Shown piece by piece: positions 45,054 through 56,660 of a DNA stretch of 64,000 nt. This DNA is from Capillidium heterosporum (taxonomy: Eukaryota; Entomophthoromycota; Entomophthoromycetes; Entomophthorales; Capillidiaceae). The notes under the pieces were generated by a model. It saw nothing but the letters and a program-made list of their open reading frames with translations. It did no database searches and had not been told where the DNA came from. The stretch is from contig WBMQ01000002.1 of assembly GCA_016630905.1 (NCBI GenBank), positions 2,294,001 to 2,358,000 of the forward strand, in the 5' to 3' direction. Both the position numbers and the translations under genes were made by a program. Each line of letters begins with the position of its first letter. Position 1 is the first letter of the stretch.

Positions 45054-46575
45054 ATGTTGAAAGCTTTGAACCCTTTGCGCAAACAAGGAAAACACCACCG
45101 ACAGACCAGCTCCGGCTCCAACATCTCACCCTGCAACATTCCACCCTTGCTTATTATCAAGGCCATCGGCGACTACCACGCCCGTAGGGTCGAGGAGCTG
45201 AGCTTCTTCCAAGGCGACTTCTTCCACGTAATTGGTAGTGAGAACAGCAGCACCTTCTACCAGGTCTGCAACCCACTCAACAACAAGGTGGGTCTAGTGC
45301 CCGTCAGCTTGTTTGAAATAATCCAAAAGAAGCCTCGCTCCAACAGCAACGCCTCCGAGACGCGAAGTAGTCAACACCATCAGTACCGTCTCCAATTTAT
45401 CGAACCGATCGAACTTACCTTCAACTATATCGACTTCGACTTATACGAGTACGAATACTTCGAGGCCGACCTCCATTGTTTATGCCAAAGCTTTATATAC
45501 CTTCCAAGCCGAACGCAGCGACGAACTCGGTTTTGAGCAGGGCGACCAACTAATGGTGCTAGCACGTAGTACCGACGATTGGTTTGTAGCCCAACCTTTG
45601 ATAAAGAAGTGTGACCCGGGCCTGGTCCCGGTCGCCTACCTACAACTGTGCGATCCCAGCAACGGTGATGTTATCCCCGATCTCGATGCCTTTTTACGAC
45701 GCCGACAGACCAGTCTACCATCGGTCTATGAGTGGAAAGCCAAATCCTTAGCCTCCCAAAAGTTGAGCGTACACAGCATCCCCAGCCTCGAATCCAACTC
45801 ACCATCCAGCTGCACGAGCAGCTACATGGCCATGCCTACGACCCCCATCGAAAGCATAATAATGGACTATGCCAGCGCAGCCTCCAACACCAACAACACC
45901 AACTTACCGCTAGATACGGCTCACGTCACTTCCTTCATAGCCGATGAAGATAAGTTTACCTTCATCGTGCAGCTGCGCTTCGAAGGCTTGAAGGTGCAAA
46001 GAACCTTATATAGGGACTACGATGACTTTTACCAGTTCCACTTAGCTATGATGGGCCAGTTCCCCAAAGAGGCGGGACGTACTGGAGAACGTAGGATTTT
46101 ACCCTTCATGCCAGGACCTTTAGATAATGTTGACGAGAAAGTAACTATCCAAAGGAGGATCGACTTGGACCTCTACGTCCAGCAGCTCTTCTTACTTCCC
46201 CAACATCTGCAGGCCACCGAGTTGTTCCGCAGCTTCTTCCGCATGCGAAGGAGGGATTACGAGTCCTCCATCGATACCCAAGTCAAGCCTTCTTTCCGCG
46301 AGACGTTGAAGGCCCAAGGTACTGGCAAAGCTAGCGTCGTTTCCAAAGACCTCAAAGTCAAAGTCCACTACAACGGTGAGATATTCGCTTTTAAGCTCGA
46401 TAAGGGGACTACCAACTACGACTTGCATAGTAAGGTCTGTCAGCGCATCGGCGATGACTTTGAAAGTTTAAGTTATCGGACGAACGATGGCAAGTTGAAG
46501 TTTATGGAGTTGCAGACCGATATCAACGCTTTAGCTACGACTCAATCGGGGAAGCTTATGCTGTATGCCAGTTAA
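45054..46575 (+). CDS. Bem1/Scd2-like polarity scaffold: SH3-SH3-PX-PB1 (frame broken near 45,380)
   Basis: Scaffold that links Cdc42, its activator and PAK kinase at polarised growth sites. No introns. SH3-1: IIKAIGDYHARRVEELSFFQ, then NPLNNKVGLVPVS. SH3-2: YAKALYTFQAERSDELGFEQ, then DWFVAQPL and PGLVPVAYLQL. The PX domain is about SFIADEDKFTFIVQL to FFRMRRRDYES, with RDYDDFYQFH. A C-terminal PB1 domain has VKVHYNGEIFAFKLDKG. SH3-1 and SH3-2 lie in different frames, one base apart. The +1 frame gives a natural Ser/Thr-rich linker (LPSTISTSTYTSTNTSRPTS) from about 45,380 on, so the extra base is probably near 45,365-45,385. Frame 0 ends at TGA 45534. Each domain itself is intact. Confidence 0.88.
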
Positions 46576-48271
46576 TTTAATAAGAATTTGATATTTCTTG
46601 CAGCAAGGTTTATTTGATGAACTTGTGCCAACTATTGTAATTATGAATATGAACTATAAAATAAATTTTAAACCCCTCCCCCACCTTCACTCACTTCTCC
46701 CTCACTCCTCTTCTCTTCCACTACCAACGATGGATCAACTCACTATTTGTGTCATGGACCAGAAACTCTTCCTATTGTTTATAGGCTATGGTAAAGATAC
46801 TTTGCGTTGAAGTCGTTGGTAGATGGGGAGTGGTCTCTTATCCTTCCAGACAAAGCTTTAAACTAATAAATTCACTTTGCCATGTTCAATTATTTTACAA
46901 TTTTTACTAAGTTTATTCAACTGCCGCTATATTATATTATACTATATTGCACTATACTCTATTATAATTAGCGTAAACTATATACAATTAAAGTTTCAAA
47001 TTTGCTATTGCTATCTGTCCAAACTTTCCGTAAAATTTCTTGGGAGAGTTTTAGCGTCATCGGTTCAAGGGCCCAATTTCTCCAGGTTCGAATTTTCCTA
47101 CTACTGTGTTCAACAATACGATACAATTTTTATAAGCTTGATTGGAAGCAATCGCCTATTTTTGTTGAACAGTTTGATATTCAACTTTAGGGAGAAGGAT
47201 TTAAATGCCCAGGATCTAGACTTCCCTACTCTATAACTCTGGAATTTTGGTGTATTTATATTTGCCATCCTACTCCTTACTTCTAAAGTCTTGGTTTTAC
47301 TGGACCTGGTTTACTTAGTCATCGCTTTGAACTGGTGTGAAATTTCATTTTCTTGTTTCTTTCGGTCCGATGGTCTTCAGTTTTGGAATTGAGACTTGCT
47401 AATCTCTGTCATATTCATCAGCCTTTTAAAGGCCCGTGTCATTGTGGGTGGTATCTAGTACGTGAAATTGTTTATGTTATTCATTATCGTGATATAAGCC
47501 TAGTTCAAGCCAATTTTTCCATTCTTATTTAATTATCGAGCTTATTCAATTGCTTAATCATTAATTTTACTCAGCTTCAGTGGATCGTAGTTGTTTGGCA
47601 ATCCGTTATAGAAGTTTAGTGGTACAATGGGTTGTGCCTTTTCATTTAATATTCAACACTATGATATTATTTTTATAAATAGTGCTGTCAATTTGGCTTA
47701 TAGAGCATTAAAGTCTTTGATAAAAGTGGGATAGAATCTTTGTAAACATCATTATATCTACTTGAGCAAAGGTTTACGAATTAGGGGGAAGTATAATACT
47801 AGACTAATGCCTTTACTGGTAAATAAATATGTTTGGATAAATTGTATATAGAAACTGTATATTTGACAAATATATACATATATCTTCAAATTATAATGAT
47901 CAAAAACCGTCCTATTACAATCTACAAGCCAATATATTTTCTGTGCCAATTTTGCCTATTAATATGTCGTTCTATTAGAATTGTTCTGAAACTGGGACAA
48001 TCTTAGTAATTTCTATATTCCAAATTAATAACTTATATTTACAAACTAAAGTTCTATTATTATACAATTAATTCGGCACAAAATAGTACTAATAATCCAT
48101 CCAGCACAAACTTGAAATTTTTTGACGTAAAGTTTGATTTGGTTGAGCAAGTTCAAAATCAAGCTCAACAATTTGGCAAAGCTCAACTGTGGACCAAGTT
48201 TTTAAGTGTGAACGAATTCTACAACCTCACCTTCAATTTGAAAACCAAGAAAGAATTCCTATCAAGACGAA
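46576..48271. other. intergenic, Bem1-like gene to Rae1
   Basis: About 1.7 kb, strongly AT-rich. A pyrimidine-rich run (CCTCCCCCACCTTCACTCAC type) lies at about 46,673-46,730, just past the Bem1-like gene. ORFs at 46877-47236 and 47758-47949 have no domain. Confidence 0.45.
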
Positions 48272-49594
48272 ATGGCTTCACTCGGCAAAAAGTCCAACAC
48301 TAAAGATGCTAAAGTAAGTTACTTGTCTTTTTATCAGAAATGTAAATTTATACAACTGACCTTTTCATCTTTTGTAAAAATTAGATAGCTGAAAACCCAA
48401 CCGACACCATATCCCAAATCCACTTTTCACCAGTTAGTGACTTCTTCTCAGCTTCCTCGTGGGACAAATCGGTAACTAAACCAACCTAGTTTTTCAAGTA
48501 CTCATCCTACCCAAGGTACGAATTTACCAAGTTTCAGACGATGGCAACTCCATTGGTAGAGCCATGTACAACCATGAAGCACCCGTACTTTCGACGCAGT
48601 TCAGCCCAGTAAAATCTTTTATAAAACTTTTTACTCAGTATTTTTAAAAAGGATGGTACCAAAATAGCATCGGGTGGTGGTGATTGTTTTGGTAAAATTT
48701 ACGATGTGCAGGCTGGCAAGCCTCAAGACGTTGCCAAACACGACTCTCCTATATCTTCGGTCATATGGGCCGGACCAAATATACTAGCTACTGGTTCTTG
48801 GGACAAGACGATCAAGGTAAGATTTACTTTTGCTTCCGTTTTTTAAAATTATAGTACTGGGATCTGAGACAGCAAACCCCAATCGGGGCTATAAATCTAC
48901 CGGGAAGGGTTATAAGTATGGACGCCTGCCACCCAGTACTGGCAGCCGCCTTGTCCAACAATGAGATTGCTTGCGTAGACCTCAACAACCCCTTCAACTT
49001 AGCAAAGGTATCATTATCTTATTTTCTTTACTTAACTCTATAGACGTTACCTACCAAACTCAAAAACCCGTTGACCAGTATCTCAGTGACTACGCAACCA
49101 CGCAGCGGCTTTTTGGTTGGCGGGATTGATGGCCGTGCTGCTATCCAAGGGTTGGAGCCCAACCAGAACTACGTCAACAACAAACCATACGACTTTACAT
49201 TCAAGTGCCACCGTGAAACCGCTAACAAGGCCTACTCCGTCAACGTCGTGTGTTCTTCCAAAAACAGCTCCCTCATGGTGACGGGTGGTGGAGACGGCAC
49301 CTTTATCTTCTGGAACGGGGCCGACCGATCTAGGAACGCTACTTACACGGTGCAGACTCATATCGGTGGCATGGGTACTTCCTCCCACTGTACGCCGGTA
49401 ACTGCCCTTGACCTCAACCCTAAGAATACGCTAGTAGCCTACGCCCTTGGTTACGACTGGTCCAAGGTAAATTTTTGACTATTATTTTTACTTATTTATG
49501 TTGTTAGGGTTACAAATTCCACAGCAAGAAAACTCCTTGTCAGATCATGCTACATCCTATGGCCAAAGATGACTTTGGTAAGCTTAAGAACTGA
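48272..49594 (+). CDS. mRNA export factor Rae1/Gle2 (WD40)
   Basis: WD40 protein that binds the nucleoporin Nup98 and acts in mRNA export. Six introns; exon 1 is 48272-48313 and encodes MASLGKKSNTKDAK. Family blocks: PTDTISQIHFSP, FFSASSWDKSVRIYQV, GGGDCFGKIYDVQAG, VIWAGPNILATGSWDKTIKY (the Rae1 SWDKT signature), ISMDACHPVLAAAL, FKCHRETANKAYSVNVV, and the C-terminal AYALGYDWSKGY. Seven propeller blades are expected in about 340 residues. All exon joins keep one frame and no break was seen. The ATG at 48272 lies just inside exon 1; a frame open upstream begins without an ATG and looks like 5' UTR. Confidence 0.92.
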
Positions 49595-50274
49595 TCCTAG
49601 GATAGAAATTAATCCAGCTGGATTTGAGCTGGTGGAGAGCGGATGTACTAAGGTTCATTTATAGTTACGTATATATCAGATTAAATTGTTTTTGAACTTC
49701 TAGTAGGTTAGTCTTTTTTCTAAATACCTTTAATTGGGTAAAATGATATGTTTTGTTGATACATGTACACATCTGCTTTTAATAAAAAAGTCAATTTGAT
49801 ATCCATGTTTAGAATTCAGTATTTCATCTTTAATGCTTTTTTATTTGTAAAGTGCTACAATTTTCCAGCACTTTGAGGTATAGTGAGTAAAAGTAATGGT
49901 TGTAAGCTACATGTACATCAGGCATTGAACGAAGATAGCAAGTGTTCTACTCAGCTTTAGGATAAAATTAAGATATATTTTTGGAAACCAAGAGTAATTT
50001 AACCCGATAGTTTGGTAATAATATTAGCTTTTACTTAAATACATTTATTTGCAATATAGCTAGCTATGCTACCAAATTTCATTATAAACTCATGTTAAAA
50101 CTAACATTATTGGCAAATAAGATGTATACAGTGTAAGGCTATACTTTACTAAAGTGCTTGTAAATAGTATAATATAGCGTATACTAATCAATAAATTTTT
50201 ACAATTTAGTTTCAATATATATAGCTTTTAACAATACTTAAATTATCAACATATAAGTACAATCAAGCTTTAAA
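49595..50274. other. intergenic, AT-rich
   Basis: About 680 bases between the Rae1 stop and the decayed Gln-rich copy. No ORF, repeat or RNA gene was recognised. Confidence 0.5.
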
Positions 50275-50815
50275 AATAGTACAAGGTAAGATTTAATACC
50301 AAGAGCACATTCCAGTATTCGGAAGCTTTTTTAACGGATTGGGATGTTAGGTGAATCGTAGTGACTAAAGTAGGTGAACTAGCTGATCCAGCCATGTTGA
50401 TTAAAGAGGTTGAGGTGGCTGAGCAAACCCTTTTAGAAGTGAGGGGAAACCCGATTCCCGTAAGCCATTGTTGAGAAGTAAGGAATTGGTTATCAACATT
50501 GCTGGTCAAAGTGGGATTGGTAGCTATGCAAGTCTTGGCTGTGATGCTGGTCGAGGTGATGGTACAGTTCAAGATCCTAATGCAAGAACTCTTAACTGAT
50601 GTGCAGGCCATGATTAGTGAATTATATGACAAGATAAGCCAGTTGCTGGCTATAGTGGTAACTCAGGTGGAAGGCTTCGTGATAGCGTTGGTGCTCATAG
50701 TCTAGGTAGTCCCAGAGGTAGGTTTGAATGTGAATACTACGGCAACTGTTGTTATGGAACTGATCGTAGCAATAGGTTAAAGGAGATATCTAATAATAGA
50801 ATGGAACCTTTGTAT
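50275..50815 (-). pseudogene. decayed third copy of the Gln/His-rich repeat protein
   Basis: On the - strand, from about 50,800, one frame reads CYDQFHNNSCRSIHIQTYLW and then DYEHQRYHEAFH. This lines up without gaps with HDQAHHDIDRSVYGQTYPQG...SYEHQRHHEAF of the intact copies. The start region TCTCCTTTAACC also matches, but the ATG is lost. Further on, the frame breaks several times, though Gln/His-rich pieces persist (LYHHLDQHHSQDLHSYQ). The 3' flank near 50,280-50,305 is alignable with the 3' flank of copy B. The gene is clearly dead; its divergence shows it is much older than the A/B duplication. Confidence 0.75.
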
Positions 50816-51596
50816 ATATATTGTATTTTGGTATGGTTTAAGTTTCCTTTAGTTCATATATTATATTTCCAATAAATTTAGAGTGACATAAAACTTTACC
50901 TACATCCTCAAAGCTGCACCATCCTTGGAGACAACCTTTCTAATTTTATACGGCTACACTCTTAATTCCCCTTTAAGGGTGAAGTGTATCACCTTTTTAT
51001 CAGGCTTTTTTATTTGTAATAGTGCATCGATATCCAAGTTTATGATGATGCTAGATTTATATTATTTGTTTGTATTGAAATTTGGAAGTCAAATCTAAAC
51101 TTTATCTGACTTACTATATCTGATGATTGCTATAATTCATTACACACTCCTTTAGTATAAGTTTTCCTTTCCATAGCTGAATATACAACTATCACAGTCG
51201 TAAATTTTGTATCAAGCACCAATACCTTTCACTTATCCTATATTTTTATTCCTTAGTAGAAAGAAACGTAACATCTTTCAATATTAGATTCTTAGCACCT
51301 TGTACTATATTAATATATCGAGACAACTATATATTTTTTCTAAAACACATTTTAGTGAATTAAGAGCATGAAACAAGTGACTAGATACATCTAAACTTGA
51401 TAAAGGAATAAATATACAGCATAGAAGTTGGAATATTTAAATGACTATATATAGCTTTATAATAACAACGTGTTTGCAATGTATTCCATTAAAGTATAGT
51501 AAAAGCTAAAAAATCCAATTAAAATAAAGGAATGTATGAGACTAACCTTAAAAGTAGTGCAGGACAAACTTTAATACCAAAGACACGTTTAAGGGC
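50816..51596. other. intergenic between the decayed copy and copy B
   Basis: About 780 bases, AT-rich, holding the 3' flank of copy B. No ORF of note. The two same-strand copies suggest an old tandem pair here. Confidence 0.5.
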
Positions 51597-52496
51597 TTAG
51601 AAACGACCGAAAGGGCTTTGCTGGTTGAAGAGACCTTGCTGGCCGAAGGGGCTAACACGGTTGAACAAACCCTGTTGACCAAAAGGAGTCTGGGTATACA
51701 GACCTTGCTGACCGAAAGGGCTGATGCGGTTGAAAAGACCCTGCTGACCTAAAAGAGAGCCTTGCTGGCAAAGACCCTGCTGACAAAGGGGAGTAACCTG
51801 CTGGCACATACCCTGCTGGCAGAGGGGGGAAATTTGGCCGTGTAAACCTTGTTGACCGTAGGGAGAGAGGCGGTTGTATAAACCTTGGCCCCACTGTTGT
51901 CCTTGGCCCCATTGTTGTCCTTGACCCCACTGCTGACCAAAGTGACGGAGCTGATCCTGGTTCTGGCTCAAAAGCTCCTGAGTAATTTGTTGGGCACGCT
52001 GAGCCAACTGGATGACCTGGTGAGCGGACTGCTGGTTCTGGTGGTGGTCCTGGTTGTAGAGACGCTGCTGGACGAGTTGACGGATCTGTTCCTTGACCTC
52101 GGCGAGCTGGTGAAGCTGCTGTTCACGGTGCTGGTAAACCTGCTGCTCAACGGGGGAGGTGGATTGCTGCTTGCGGATCTGGGCGTGCTGGATGGCCTGC
52201 TGGATCAACTGACGGCTCTGTTCGGTCTGGTTGTGGACTAACTCAGAGATCTGGCGCGAGTTCTGGGGGTGAGAGTAACCCTGAGTCTCCTGCTGGAGGG
52301 AGCGCTGGACCTGCTCGAGGATCTGGTGGACATTGCGGAGGTTCTGGGATTCCTGGTTGAAGGCCTCGTGGTGACGCTGGTGCTCGTAGCTCTGGTGACC
52401 CTGGGGGTAGGTCTGACCGTAGACGCTGCGATCAATGTCGTGGTGAGCCTGGTCATGGTGCTGAGTTAAGGGAGAAGTCTGGTTGAAGAAAGTCAT
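51597..52496 (-). CDS. Gln/His-rich repeat protein, copy B
   Basis: Inverted near-copy of the gene at 36545-37405, about 299 residues. The first about 210 residues (His/Gln head, Gln-rich helices, three QQWGQG units) appear identical at protein level, with only a few silent changes noticed. The repeat tail differs: after SPYGQQGLHGQI come two Cys-bearing units (LCQQGMCQQV and LCQQGLCQQG), then SPFGQQGLYTQ-type units, ending SPFGRF as in copy A. The Cys residues could allow cross-linking (inference). No signal peptide. It has the same G/C-ending codon bias, unlike its neighbours, and the same TATA box 43 bases upstream. ATG at 52496. Recent duplication or gene conversion explains the identity. 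Confidence 0.8.
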   Translation of the reverse strand: MTFFNQTSPLTQHHDQAHHDIDRSVYGQTYPQGHQSYEHQRHHEAFNQESQNLRNVHQILEQVQRSLQQETQGYSHPQNSRQISELVHNQTEQSRQLIQQAIQHAQIRKQQSTSPVEQQVYQHREQQLHQLAEVKEQIRQLVQQRLYNQDHHQNQQSAHQVIQLAQRAQQITQELLSQNQDQLRHFGQQWGQGQQWGQGQQWGQGLYNRLSPYGQQGLHGQISPLCQQGMCQQVTPLCQQGLCQQGSLLGQQGLFNRISPFGQQGLYTQTPFGQQGLFNRVSPFGQQGLFNQQSPFGRF

Positions 52497-52531
52497 TTTA
52501 ATTATACTCAAGTTCTAACTTTTGGTCGTCT

Positions 52532-52539
52532 CTTTTATA
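52532..52539 (-). promoter_or_regulatory. TATA box of Gln-rich gene copy B
   Basis: TATAAAAG on the - strand, 43 bases upstream of the ATG, in a block of about 55 bases that is nearly identical to the promoter of copy A and then diverges abruptly. Confidence 0.65.
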
Positions 52540-54319
52540 CTGTTTTCAGCAACAAATTTTGAAGTGACGTTTACAGTTTCACATTCATCCTCAAATTTGA
52601 AGCATCCCTAATGATAGCCTGCTTTCCTTTGAAGTAAGCGTACCCTTCAACCTCCTTAAGGGTTGGCCGTAGTGCCTACATTTGCTATAAACTATAAATT
52701 TATAATAAAGTACCGTCCTTTAAGCCTATAAAAGGTTTGTAGGTGGCCCCCTTTTCGCCTCACTCAAGCCAAATGGCAAGTGATCATAAAGGATTTGACA
52801 GAAACTTCCTGGCCAATAGCTAACTATATGTTTTTTCGCTAAACCCTTGAGTTTATCAAATAGTGGCTGCATAGGAGGATTTAAGCAAAAGCTTACATAC
52901 CCCCCTGTAGCCTATGTTGATTAGATTGATATAGATGCTAATTGATATCCACATTAGTTCTGTTTCTCCAAGGATCAGAGATTTATTAGAACTTATAGTT
53001 TGCCAACTTTGCAAATGAAACTCAATTTTCAATTCCGATAAATTTCTAGAATGGATGTTAATTGTGCCATATTTGTACAAAGATAAATTTGAAACGTAGC
53101 TAAAATATATATTTAAAATCAAAATTTTATTTATATAGTGCTATAATTATATGCATAAAATAATAGAAAAAGGTTTATATATATTACTTGCCTGTAACTT
53201 TTCTCAACCTTTTTCGCCTGAAGCAGTTTTGTTTAAACTGTTGGCATCTTTCAATACAGTTTTCAAAGAAATCGTGCCTCATTCAAAAGGCTGAGAGCAA
53301 TTGGTGTAAATCCTGAAAGTTATGAAGCCTGGCTTAGGTTGCAATGGGATAAACTATGCATTAATTGTAAAATAAATTTCACTATATGTAGAAACTGCAA
53401 TTTATCTAAGTATAAATCAGTTAAAACTATATTTATTTATTTGCTTGAGGTGATTTGGTTAGTATAGCACTTACTTGATCGCTATTTAAAGGTTGGTTTT
53501 AATGCCAGTTTATTTGTCAATGGCAATATATATAGTAGCTATTCATGGATAAAACCAAGTGTTTTATTGAGATATATTACTATCGATGATTAGAGCTATA
53601 TTGACTTGAATAGAATTCTATATTTAGCTGAAGTTTAAAGGCTACATTGTTGATAGTTCTCATTTTAAAATATACTAAAAATACAAGCAGTAAAAACATT
53701 AGTTTATGCATACATCTCCTTAGCCCACAATATATATGATAACTTTACTTGATGCATTTTAAAATTTAAGGTAGTAAGCGAAATTGGTACAAGACTTTTG
53801 AGCAGCATAGTAGGTTTAATAAATCCAAGTTATAGCAATGGTGTTCAGCTTTTTGAATTTTTCCGCTTTGGCATCAAAAATTTTAAACTATAGGCATATT
53901 TTAATAAGTTTTATTAGAAACTTTGTGCAATTGTATAGAATCAAACCTACAAGATTGAGGACTAGAGTTATAATGACTTTACTGTCGATATTAAAGCAAA
54001 TATATTCTAAATCCTATATAGTTGAGCGATATTCCGAGGATAAAAACCTATAAATAGAATGAAGAGAGTGTACATCAGCAGTTGCACAAAATACATAGCT
54101 ATCCAACTACCAAATAACAGAAAGCATCGAGCCTTACTTTAAAACAATACAAGCAGTACTAACTTCAAGTGGAAATATAAATAAGCCTAATTTTGATCTA
54201 TGTTTTAATTTAAAAAACGTTAGAATTAACAATTATATCGTATAGCGTGTCTTCTTATCGATGATTTAAACTCTATAGCTTACAAGCTAGCAACTCAACC
54301 GAGCACTGATCCCAATCGA
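52540..54319. other. intergenic, copy B promoter side to MAK16 3' end
   Basis: About 1.8 kb. The + strand stretch at about 53,230-53,450 encodes two overlapping Cys-containing readings (FCLNCWHL in one frame, LCINCKINFTICRNC in another) that may be gene remains, but no gene can be supported. Small ORFs at 52856 (-) and 53838 (+) have no domain. Confidence 0.45.
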
Positions 54320-55420
54320 TTAATGCAGTTGACGTTGATTCTCTTCCTCCTCTTCGTACTCGATTTCGATCCTGGGTTTTTGCTTTTTCTTCTGGGCCTT
54401 TGATTTTATCTTGCGTTTCTTAGAAACCTCCTCTTCCTCTTCACTTTCTTCCTCAGACTAAAAGTGAGGTGGTTAGTAAGTTGAAATGGAAAACTATTTA
54501 CGTCTGATGCTTCCATAAAGAAATCTTCAATGTCATCCGATAGTTCATCGACAAATTCCCTCTATTGTATTTTTAGGAGGGAATTATTTGGATTAAAGTT
54601 ACCTCGTTTTCAAGTTCCTCTTCCAACTCTTCTTCGTAGTCCGATTGATCATCTTCTAACTCAAGTTTGTCGCCCTCCAGGATCTGTCTCCAAACTTCTT
54701 CGTTGACGTTCAGAGGCTCATCACCATAAGCCTTGTTCTTGAGTCGGTTGAGTAGTTCCTTTTCGATGCTAGCTTCCAGTTTGGCGGCCGACTCAGCCTT
54801 GCGCTCCCTGGTCTTCTCACGCTTCTCGATCTTCTTGTTGATGGGGACGAGGGTAGGCCTATAGATTATATTAGTGGCAATTTCTAGTAAAAAGCTTACT
54901 CATTCTTAAGCTTTAGCTTGCGCATTTTGATAAGGTACTGTTTAATTCGCGTCAACCTCTGTTTGCAACGGTTTATTTCGGCTGTTGGCCAATAAATAAG
55001 CTCTTCATCTATCTGTTTATATAAAGATGAGTTTTTACAGTTTTATATAAACTAAAGTATACCTGCTTGATGGACTGTTCAAAATTCTTGCTCAACTTTA
55101 TCTTCTCCCACAGTTTGGCTGGGCTGTGAGCTCGCTCGGCCGTCTTTACAAATAGGTAGATGGAACCTGTACTTATAAATAAAATGCTTTACAAAAGAAC
55201 TAACCTTCTATCTCTCGAACTGTTGCATATCGTGAGTTGGCTAAAGGGCATGAGGAACGGTTACATAGACCGGAGACGTTGTACTCATTTTTACAGAACT
55301 GTTGGGTCGTAGACCTAGTTTAAATGTATTTAGTAAATAGATTAAAAACAATACTTACTTGACTTTAAAGGAGCAGAATTTGTTATGAACTACCTTCCAT
55401 ATAATCTCATCGCAATTCAT
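54320..55420 (-). CDS. ribosome biogenesis protein MAK16
   Basis: Nucleolar protein needed for 60S subunit maturation. Seven exons on the - strand are inferred. Exon 1 starts at 55420 with [20 protein letters not shown]. Then follow [20 protein letters not shown] and [20 protein letters not shown], holding the family's Cys pattern. Next are [40 protein letters not shown] and [20 protein letters not shown]. The C-terminus is very acidic ([11 protein letters not shown]), then a basic [13 protein letters not shown] run, a likely nuclear signal. All joins keep frame. It diverges from the bL12m gene across 272 bases. Confidence 0.92.
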
Positions 55421-55692
55421 TGTATATGTCGTTCGTTGAAGCTGGGTAGCGAAAAAATTTTGGTTCGTCAAGAATAAGAGAATAATTCTATCAAAGTTCA
55501 ATCTTTTAGGCTAGCGATTTCATCAAGTCCAATCAGCGATTATGTTTGAAAATTTTTTCTGCCAAATTTTATAAAGAACTTTGGAAAGCCTGAACACCTA
55601 TCTCAAAAAGTTTAAAGTAATAGAGTATTTTATAGGTAACTATACAACAACCTGTGATAATCAATAACCTCAACTTTTAAATCGTATAGAAG
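55421..55692. promoter_or_regulatory. short divergent promoter region, MAK16 / bL12m
   Basis: 272 bases between two outward-facing ATGs. Both products serve ribosomes (nuclear 60S assembly and mitochondrial large subunit), so shared control is possible. No clear TATA box. Boundaries are the start codons. Confidence 0.45.
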
Positions 55693-56390
55693 ATGTCTTT
55701 AATCCGTAAATTCAGCCGTAGCTTAAATATCACTAGAATAAGGTACACCTTCATGGGAAATGTAAAGCTAATGTATTTCAAGTTTCAATTCTGGTTTAAG
55801 GAGTTACACTACCGACGCTGCCAAGTTGGAAGTTCCTGGTGAGCAGGTCCCCGTCTCACCTAAAGTCAACTCATTGGTTGAGGAGATCTCCAAGCTCACC
55901 TTGTTGGAAACTGCTGACCTCATTTCCGCTCTTAAAGTAATCTTTTAAAAATTTTGATATATATATTGATAGTTTTATAATAGGTTAAATTGAACATATC
56001 CGAAATTGCCATGCCAGTTTCTGGTGCTGCCGCTGGTGCTCCTGCCGCTGCCCCTGCTCAAGCTGCCGCTGCTGTAAGTGCCTCTTTACTTTCATCTTAT
56101 TTATTTTCAAAAATAGGAGGAGAAGCCCGCCGAGAAAACCATTTTCACTGTCAAATTAGAGAAGTTTGACGCCGCTTCCAAAGCTAAGGTTATCAGGGAG
56201 ATCAAGGGTCTTTTGCCTAACGCTACTTTGGTTGAGGTAAACTTCTTTTGGGAATTTTTTTGACACTTTATAGGCTAAGAAGTTCGTCGAGTCGGCCCCT
56301 AAGGTTATCAAGACCGATGTACCCAAGGAAGAAGCTGAGAAGCTCAAGAAGGCTTTGGAAGCTGCCGGTGCTACCATTGTCTTGGAATAA
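55693..56390 (+). CDS. mitochondrial large-subunit ribosomal protein bL12m
   Basis: L7/L12 stalk protein of the mitochondrial ribosome, which recruits elongation factors. Four introns; exon 1 is 55693-55742 and encodes an Arg/Ser-rich presequence ([16 protein letters not shown]), then intron 55743-55800. The N-terminal dimerisation part is [20 protein letters not shown] followed by KVKLNI. An Ala/Pro hinge ([17 protein letters not shown]) follows, then the C-terminal domain [40 protein letters not shown] and [19 protein letters not shown]. It is complete, in frame, and of usual length. Confidence 0.93.
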
Positions 56391-56660
56391 AGTTTACTTT
56401 TTCTTTGAGTTTTTTACTTTGATCGATTTTTCTTTTAGCTATCTGTACAAGTAGTAATGCTACTTTTAGTTACGGATGCCAGGATTTGCTACGGTCAACT
56501 TTTTTAAGCATATCATCAGTGCTGTCTTATATTAATAGAACCCACCTATTACAATAATAAACGGTTTAAATAATTTTTATAGTGCACCTTTAACATATAT
56601 TTCCAAACTTGATATATATAACAAAAGTAGTAAATTGAATCCAATAAATGAAACTAATGT
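56391..56660. other. short intergenic, bL12m to ThrRS pseudogene
   Basis: 270 bases with the bL12m 3' end and the former 3' end of the ThrRS copy. Nothing recognised. Confidence 0.45.

Noticed and set aside
48112-48303. 63-residue ORF overlapping Rae1 exon 1
   Set aside because: Its frame differs from Rae1 and starts without a supported ATG; the Rae1 frame is conserved across all later exons.
53230-53450. Overlapping Cys-rich readings (FCLNCWHL; LCINCKINFTICRNC) that look like zinc-binding motifs
   Set aside because: The two readings lie in different frames, no start or flanking domain is present, and the spacing does not match a known zinc cluster. Could be remains of a gene, but unsupported.
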